From contig NW_025939587.1 of assembly GCF_000764305.2 (NCBI RefSeq), positions 124,001-188,000 on the forward strand: a stretch of 64,000 bases of DNA, read 5' to 3'. A program made the position numbers and the translations under genes. The notes under the pieces are model-generated. The model had not been told where the DNA came from. It worked only from the letters and a program-made list of their open reading frames with translations, and did no database searches. This stretch comes from Hyalella azteca. Taxonomy: Eukaryota > Arthropoda > Malacostraca > Amphipoda > Hyalellidae. Below are positions 12,401 through 21,400 of the stretch, piece after piece; the stretch's first letter is position 1; each line of letters begins with the position of its first letter.

Positions 12401-15400
12401 AATGTAAATTAAGAATAATAATGGTCGATACTAAACAGGTTGTAGTAGCTAGCTGTTGGATGGTCGTTATTGTACAGTTCGTGGCTTGGTAAAAATCGTC
12501 ACAAAACAATTAAAAATTTCGTTTTATTAACGCATACATCAGTTATTGACTTATATAAACATCGTAACGGAAAAATCCGTATTTTTTGCATTTAACTGAG
12601 GGGGCTTAAGAAAGTGCCAGAAAAAACAGCAAAAATAAGAGTGAGATGAATTTTATTTACGTGTCGGATAAATGGAAATGAATTTGTATGAATTTAGGTA
12701 TCAGCGAATTTTGGTTGATTTTATATAGCTGTGGACGGCGCGTGGTCGGCGTGGGGAGAGTGGTCCACATGTGGTCCCGACTGCACCCAGCGCAGCTCCC
12801 GCGCGTGTGACGCCCCCGCCCCCCTCTTTGGGGGACGCGTGTGCGTGGGGGACGACACGGTCACATCATCGGTCAACGGATTGTTCTTTTGATAATTAAT
12901 TAACGCGTCTCGCGTGTTTCAAAAACATTTACATTTTTAGAGATTATCCCATGCACAAATAAATAAGCCTTCGACACCTGGCCCTTCCAATTATAATTCC
13001 CTTGACGCTGGTTGTAATAAACATAAATAAAACTGTCAAATATGAAATAATAACGCCGTATGTGTCGTTTTAGAAACCATGTCGTTACAAATTTTGCTAT
13101 TGTTAAGTAATTCCTGCAAGTAACTTTTCCCCGTAACAGATTACCCTCTTCCTTTCTACGCCGGAGGTACAGCCGAAAAGAAATCTTACGTATTCGGTCC
13201 GGACCTAACCCACGGCATCAACGCCACCCTCAACACATTGGCCAGCGGAAGAATAGTCGAGCGAACAGTATATTCTGCCGCCGTGGCATCACTACCGAAT
13301 ACTGACGCCAAATCATCAAGAGACAGTGGCGCCCATTACTCGACTCCGGTACCTGGCGATTCTGGATCAGTGTCGGAGAACGCAGTGCCTCCCTCGGAAC
13401 ACCTTTACGACTTGCCGTTGATCAGGTCATCTTTGGATTCACCTTCCCCGACCGAGGGGCTTCATTTGCTCCCGTCGGCCTCCAACACGGTGACGCGGGT
13501 GCACGGGTTTGGTGCCGGTCCCTCCCGAAACAATCATTCGCCTGAAAGTTCCTTACAGAAATCTGGCAGAAGCGCGTCTCCTCTTTCCTACGCTAGCGAC
13601 TCGTCAGGTAAATCTAGACAATTTTAAGTCGGAATCATATTCTGTCTTAGGCTTAATAGCGACACAATGTCTGGTTATAGATTAGTTAATGAGTGTAAAT
13701 GGAATTGAAATATATTTACATATACCTGATGTATTATGCACATAATACCCCTCGATCCGTCACTCAACAAATACCTTTAAATTATCTCTCAATCCTTCTC
13801 TACCTCAGGTTACTCTCACACAAGCACCAACTCAGAAGCAGAGGATAGTTTAATATTTAGTGGAGGAATAGCAGGGGGCGGCGGCAGCGAGGGAGACGAC
13901 ACGGTGGTATGGGAGATGGTTGGAGATGCTGGAGGTAGATTAGTGGTACCAGAGTATGGAGTGTCACTGACTGTGCCAGAAGGCGCCATCCCACAAGACA
14001 CAAGCTATAAGCTCTTCATTGGCGTCTTGTTACGCCTCAACGTGTCTCTACCTCTAACGCAGCGACAAGTGAGTCAAGTGTGCCAGATTTTATAAATAAT
14101 TCAAAAGCGCAAAAGTTAATTACTTACATTTACAGTTTCCAGTTATAGATTTATCAGTGCCTGAAAAGAAATTTTTCCGAATTTTATATACAATGGATTG
14201 CATATGCTTGACACTTCCAGCATTGAAACTTATGTTCAATTGCTTCCAATTGGTTTAAAATTTACTCATTGTTTTTTAACGTACTCTCTGTTTTTAATTG
14301 AGCGATATCGTACGGATAATGGCGATAACTTTCTTTGATCAGTTTAATACTTACAGATAAAATATTAAGTTAAAAATTAAAAACGTGACAGAGTTGGTTT
14401 TTATTTTATCAGAAAAATTCAATCGATCGGCTGAAGTTGTTCAGGTAATGAATAAATGTTCTAGTTATTTGTCTCCCCTGAAGTGTCCTTAAATCGACCA
14501 TTCAAGCAACAATTTTGAAATGAAGCTAGTTTTCTTCCGCTGACAGACACTGCTGAGTCCCGTCTTCATTTTCCTTGACAGACAGGGCTGAAAACCGTCT
14601 TGTCTTTCGTTGACAGACACTGTTGAGTCCCGTCTTGTCTTTCGTTGGCTACTTGCAGAGTCCCGTCTTATCTTTTGTCGACGGGCATTACTGAGTTCCT
14701 TTTGTCTTTCTATGACATACATTGGGAGTCTCTACTTGTCTTTCGTTGACACACACTGCTGAAACCCGTCTTGTCTGTTGTTGCAAACATTACCGAGTCT
14801 CCTCATGTCTTTCTTTGACAGACATTGCTGAGTCCCGTCTTGTCTTTATTTAACAGACGCTGCTGAGTCCAGTCATATGCTGCGGACCGTCATCAGTGAA
14901 GCTCCTGAAGCCAGTTATCCTATCATTCGAGCACAGCTCGTCAGTGCTACACACGGCGTGGAGGATACACCTCTACACCTGCCAGGACTCGCCAGCGTCT
15001 CCTGAGAAGTCTTGGCATAAGCTCATCACCCTCGGGGAAGAGAGGGTGGACACGCCCGTCTACACGCAGCTCGACGGACAGCAGGTGGGAAAACAAGGTT
15101 ATGTTTCCTTGCTCTTTCATTAGGTAATGGTAATATTGTTTGCTATTTGAATAATACTCATTTTTGCCGCTGTCATTGTTTTTTGATGCGTTATTTATAT
15201 TTAGTATTTCATAAGGCTTGTACATCATTAGGTTAGTGTATGAAAAAGTCAGAAATTGAAGATATTATTGGAGTAATTTTCTTAGTTATAGTGTCAAAAG
15301 TAAAATAAAATAAATCTACAATATCACTTTGACCTCTGTAAAAAAATTGATAATATAAATGCAGGTCCAATCGCTGTGCTCATGTCGCTTCCATCAGTCG

Positions 15401-18400
15401 CAGCTAACAGCGGAAAATTTACTGCACGTGCGAGAGGATGGGAAATTTTAGCTAATAATCAAATTACAACTAATACTTATTGGATTATTAATCAAACTAT
15501 TCCCATTTACTTAAACCATTAATCCTAATCTACACTGCACCGGTGTTGGTATCAGGCGTACCTGATGACAGAGCGCCTGCAGCAGTTCGTGCTGCTGGGG
15601 GAGAGCGCTGGGACCTCCCCGGCAGTGAAGGCCCTGAGGGTCGTAGCGGCTGCCCCACCGCCCGACATGAACGGTCACATGACCGTCACACTTCACGTCA
15701 CGCCCGATACTGCGGCGCACCTTAAGAGTGAGACGTAGTGAAAGTGACTAATGCCCGATACTGCGGCGCATCTTAAGAGTGAGACGTAGTGATTAATGCC
15801 CGATACTGCGGCGCATCTTAAGAGTGAGACGTAGTGATTAATGCCCGACACTGCGGCGCACCTTAAGAGTGAGACGTATTGATTAATGCGCGCCTCATTA
15901 GTGAGACGTAGTGATTAATGCGCGCTTCAAGAGTGAGACATAGTGATTAATGAGCACCTCAGCAAAGTCGTAGTGATTAATGTGTAACTCAAGAGTGAGG
16001 CGTATGAACATCCGTATATGTGGAGCGAGGCATTCTGAAACGCATTGCACTAGCGAGACAAAATGATCGACTTGCATCTTCTTAGTGATCAGGTATTGCG
16101 GCTGATGTGAAACTTAAGAAGGAAACTTCATGATTACTAATAAACGCAACTTCAAAGTGGGTGTTGTCACTCTGTGTTGTACGAGAAATTGGTGTTCAAA
16201 ACACATTGCTGCGTATACGCTCCTCGACCAAGAGGGGATTGTCGAGACAGACATTATTCAAAGGCTAAAGTATTAAGTAATTACTTAGGAGTGAGATGCC
16301 TAGAGAAGCTGCTATAAGATCCTTAAGAATGAGACGTCGTATCTGTTGTAATACACAAATAAAGTGAGAAACTTTAATATATTAAACGTACATTCAGAGA
16401 CACACATCGAAATTGTTGCAATTCGCAACGCATGAGAGAAACTTCGTAGCCTATGTACATCATAAGAGTGCAACATCAAGACTTATAAGGTTTATTTGCA
16501 TGAGACATAATGACTGTTGTTGTACGTTTATCAGGTGAGAGACACCGAGGTTACTTCTTAATCCGTCCAGGAGTTAATGTTTATATCGTAATTCTCGTTA
16601 CGCGCATCTGATGAGTGAAGACATCATGTATGTCACGCACCCACTCGATGGTCGAGTGGGCTTAATGAGTGGGCTCAGGAAGGGCATTGCCGTCAAAGCT
16701 TCAAAAATTATTAATAGGTTTTTGTAGTGAAGTTTGAATAGTTGTTGTGTGCGTCTAGCAGAAAATTTTTTGTCGAAAGCGTGGACAGAGAAAGGAGTCC
16801 AAGATGGCAACGAAAGGGGAAAGACTTCTTTGGACATTTTTTTTTTTGTTTTGTAATGATGTCGGGCGAGAACTTTGTTTAATCTAGGTCAGCGGCGTAC
16901 AAAATCTTCCTTCTTATCAATGTAGAACATCTTAATTGTTTCCTATCTATCAGTAAAATGTTCAAAAAACTTTTGTCAGGTATCACAGCGCTGGAGCGGA
17001 GTCGCGGAGCAAGCCTATTAGACAAGCCTAAGAGATTTTACCTGCACGACAACGGTGCAGACCTTGTCTTAAGTTTGGACGAAATTACGCAGGGCTGGAA
17101 ACTTGCTCAAGATCAGACCAATCAAGTGAGTACTGCGGAGCTTACAGGCCTTCATTATCCTGTGATCCTTACAGCACCTCGATCTCTTGTCATGTGCTTG
17201 CAGCACCTCGATCTCTTGTCATGTCCTTGCAGCACCTCGATCTCTTGTCATGTCCTTGCAGCACCTCGATCTCTTGTCATGTCCTTGCAGCACCTCGATC
17301 TCTTGTCATATCCTTACTGCACCTCGATCTCTTGTCATGTCCTTGCAGCACCTCGATCTCTTGTCATGTACTTGCAGCACCTCGATCTCTTGTCATGTAC
17401 TTGCAGCACCTCGATCTCTTGTCATGTACTTGCAGCACCTCGATCTCTTGTCATGTCCTTGCAGCACCTCGGTGTCTTGTCATGTCTTTGCAGCACCTCG
17501 ATCTCTTGTCATGTCCTTGCAGCACCTCGATCTCTTGTCATGTCCTTGCAGCACCTCGATCTCTTGTCATGTCCTTGCGTTCTAATTGAAGTTGTCTTTT
17601 ATTTCCTTGAATTGAGATGAAAACAAGAGAGTTGTGTATTAAATGGTAACAGACTCGTGACTCAGATTAATGTCCGAACTCGCAATACAGGGTGGGGCAG
17701 ATCCGATTGGGCATTTTTGAGGCGAAATAAAAGAGTAATGGATGTACACAAAGAAGAAAATTTATTTTCCTCGAGATTAGCATAACACACCATTTAGAAT
17801 ACTCATGTTTTGAAAACAATATCAGAAGATGGTGGCCGTTAGCTGCAACACACTGTTGGAGTCGTTCTCGGAGGAGGGAGTAACCGTGACAGTGAATTCC
17901 GATCGCTATGCTGCAATGTTGCGAAATTTCTTGCAGCCCATGATGGAAAACATTGTTGAAAATGAAGCATTGGGAGACATGTGGTTCCAGCAGGATGGGG
18001 CTACAGCTCACACAGCCCGAATGTCACTCAATGTTTTGAGACGCATGTTTCCCGGACGTCTGGTGTCTCTGAGGGGTGATTTACAGTGGCCTGCGAGGTC
18101 ACCTGATTTGAGCATTTGCGATTTCTTTCTTTGGAGACATTTAAAAGAAAGGTTGTTCAGAAGTCGCCCTCACACCCTAGAGCTGCAGCTAAGGGTACGG
18201 ATTATTGCAGAGGTTATGGCCATACCTCGCCATTTAGTGCTGGTGCTGTAGGAAACTTCCTCGAACGACTCCAACAGTGTGTTGCAACTAACGGCCACCA
18301 TCTTCCTGATATTGTTATCAAAACATAAGTATTTTAAATGGTATGTTATGCTAACCTCGAGGAAAATAAACTTTCTTTTTTGTGTACCTCCATTACTCTT

Positions 18401-21400
18401 TTATTTCGCCTTAAAACTGCCCAATCGGTTCTACCCCACCCTGGATAATGTCTTGGTAATACTAGTTGGAATGATACTTACGTATTTTCAAGAGATCTGT
18501 TCGTTTAATTAGTACAGATTCGGTTGTGTTTAATTTAATAATACTTCATTACATAAAAATGTACTGAAATACGGCCGATGAATAGCGACATATTTTATGC
18601 GCTAGTTGTTTAGATTTCCACAACTAGGACACACTACTTGTTTGTAATAAAATATTAATTCATCTTACTACTTCCGCTTAAAATTCAGTAGCACAATCTC
18701 GAACTGCTAATAAAATAAACTAAATAATACCGACTTAACCCACTGTTTATTGACGCCCGTCCTCTTGTCCCTCGTTCAGGTGATCTCCTTCGAGAGGTTG
18801 TGGTGTGGGGGTGACGAAGGACTGCCCTGGGTGTCCACAACGTTCCTGCTGGAGCGTCTGGTTGACGGGGCGTCGACGTCGGGACGTTCGTGTACGTTGT
18901 CTTGTCGAGTGTACGCGCAGCAGAAGACGTCGTCCAGCGGCTGTCAGGTCGCTAGGATCAACACGGACTTCCCATACGCGCCCGTTACTGACTCGCCTGC
19001 TCATGTCTTGATGAGACCGTCCACAGGTGAGAAAAACGACGCCATTTCGTTTCAAAATGTCTTGAAATTATTGGTATGAATGAATTTTTTCAACATTGTT
19101 CCGCTGAAATATCAGGTTTGTATCTCCGGATTCAGATAAAAAATTCAGATCCAGTTGTTATACTCGGAAGTACAAATTTTCTAGATATATTACGTTCTGA
19201 TACATAATCGATTTATGTATCTCTTCGTGTTCTGTTATTTAAGCTTAAGATATATCTGAATCTTATTTTTTTAGTTTGATTCTAATTTCTTGTGAGCCTT
19301 TGAGCTATAAAAAGCTTCTGCTCCAAAACGCTACACATTTTCCAGTGCTCCAAATTTTTTCCGTTACCGATTCCTAGCTTATGAAGATAAAGAACACCTG
19401 GTATACTGAATATACTTGTCATTTACGCTCTTAATAATAATATGCGTTTAAAAATTACTTTTCGAAGACAACACTTTTAAACAATCCAGTGTCTTTGTTG
19501 TTACACATGTACAATGAATTTCTAATTTTATTTTCAGATATTAAAAAATTTCAATTTTTTTATATATAAAATTTTCTAAATTATCAAAATTATTTATTCT
19601 GTCAACTGATTCATGCAATGTCGCCAACATTACGCAAGTATGCAAAGTTTGAGATCGATTGGACAGGTAGAACTGTGTTAAATATCGATTATAAGATTTG
19701 TAGCATACAGACAAAAAACAAGAAGTGAAGTTAAAAAGAAGTGTTGTAAAAAAATAAACGTAAACCTAGTAACACTAGTAATATAAATGGTATATAACTC
19801 TACTAACACAAGTAAACAATACTCACCACACAGCACTGGTGTTTGTCCCCGCAGTGTCATCATCAGCGGGGTCGTCACTAGTGGCGCTCAGTAGCGAGCC
19901 TCGGCCCGTACGTCTGCCTGCCCGCGTACGTCGCGAGCTCTGCCGCTGCCTCGACCCTCCTAACGCGCGCGGCAACGACTGGCGCATGCTCGCCGCGCGC
20001 CTCAATGTCGACAGGTGTGAATATTATACATGTAATATACTGTGATACATGACTATTATTTTGCATTGTACATGTAATATAGTATGATGCATATAATATA
20101 TTATTGCATTTAACTCACTAAGTTTTAAATGCTTGCCGCGCGTATCAATGTCTAGAGGTGCGAATATTATTGTGCATTATACATTTATACATGTAATATA
20201 CTGTGACGCATATAATATATTATTGCATTCAATTAACTAAGTTTTAAATGCTCGAAGCGTCTCAATGTCGACAGGTGCGAATATTATTGTGCATTATACG
20301 TGTAATATAGTTAAATGCATATGATATATTATTGCATTCAACTAACTAAGTTTTAAATGCTCGCCGCGCGTCTCAATGTCGACAGGTGCGAATATTATTG
20401 TGCATTATACATGTAATATTGTATGATGCGCATAATATATCGTTGTAACCAACTAGATAACTGGATTTTTATGTTGGCAATTAAGGGTTGAATTCCGGCC
20501 CTGGTCTAAGGAGTGTAATTCGTCGGTCTAGTTTTAAATGCTTGCCGCGCGCCTCAATATCGACAGAAGTATTCATGCATTATGCACATGATACTAGCAA
20601 TGGGCATGTTTGGACAAGATATGTCAATTAACTATTAATTCAGTATAAGTTATGAGGAGTGAAATTAAATGTCATATATTCAGAAACACGCTGCACGTCT
20701 CACTATTGACATATGAATATTCATGCATTATTTTTTTAGCTATTAGTTTCTAGATTGTGAACCAGGAGTTTGTGTGATGAGTCGGAGGTTAGCCCTCCGA
20801 GGTAACTGGCGAGACCGGGTAACCCTCGGTGGCAGAGTATTTCGGAGTAACAGAATGCAGCAGAGTAACCCGGGGTAGACTGACGTGACAGGGAGACCAA
20901 ATATTTATTTTTTCTTCGAAGTTTTACTTATATTGACGCCCAAGGTACTTGCATGGCAGTGTCCCCTCAGGGGGGAATTCTGACGGGTGTCTGTGCTCGT
21001 CAGAAGTCCTATGGGATTTCGCGCTCCTAGGGGGATTGTTCCTGAGCGCCCCACCGCTGAGCTCGCGGTGTCTGACTGTAGGTCTCAGTTGTGGGGTTAA
21101 GTTATTATGTAGGTAGGATTCCTTACATTTCCCTTCTCTGTCTCTCTCGTGCGGGCGGCCGACGTCCCGTGTAAGCGACCTCTTGTTCGAGTGTCTTCGT
21201 TTCTGTTGCTTTTCACCTGTCCCTCCTTGTCACTTCGTCTCTTTGAGATGCTAACGCTGCTTCTCTCGAGCCAGCTTCAGCGGGCTGGACTTCTGAGACC
21301 TTCCGCCCCTTGTGGGTGATGAATAATTGAGACCTTCAACCTCTATGGTGATGTTCATCTTGACTTTCGGTGCGAGATAGCTAAATAGCTGAAGCGCTAG

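Larger units (their letters stand above)
12298..12965 (+). repeat. Direct repeats flanking the duplicated TSP1 block
   Basis: The sequence at 12298-12393 (catcggtcaacggattgttc onward to catgcacaaataa) recurs at 12867-12965. Between the two copies sits the 454-bp duplicate of 10547-10996. The arrangement is A, copied block, A'. It suggests that the block entered during a local tandem duplication or a template switch. Confidence 0.88.

Noticed and set aside
14489..14722. Minus-strand basic open frame
   Set aside because: Antisense reading of the exon 11 minisatellite.
17187..17589. Long overlapping open frames across the 29-bp repeat
   Set aside because: All three plus frames are open only because the unit lacks stops and its length is not a multiple of three. 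The region is intronic minisatellite.
20485..20510. tRNA B-box-like ggttgaattcc
   Set aside because: No A box or cloverleaf could be drawn around it.
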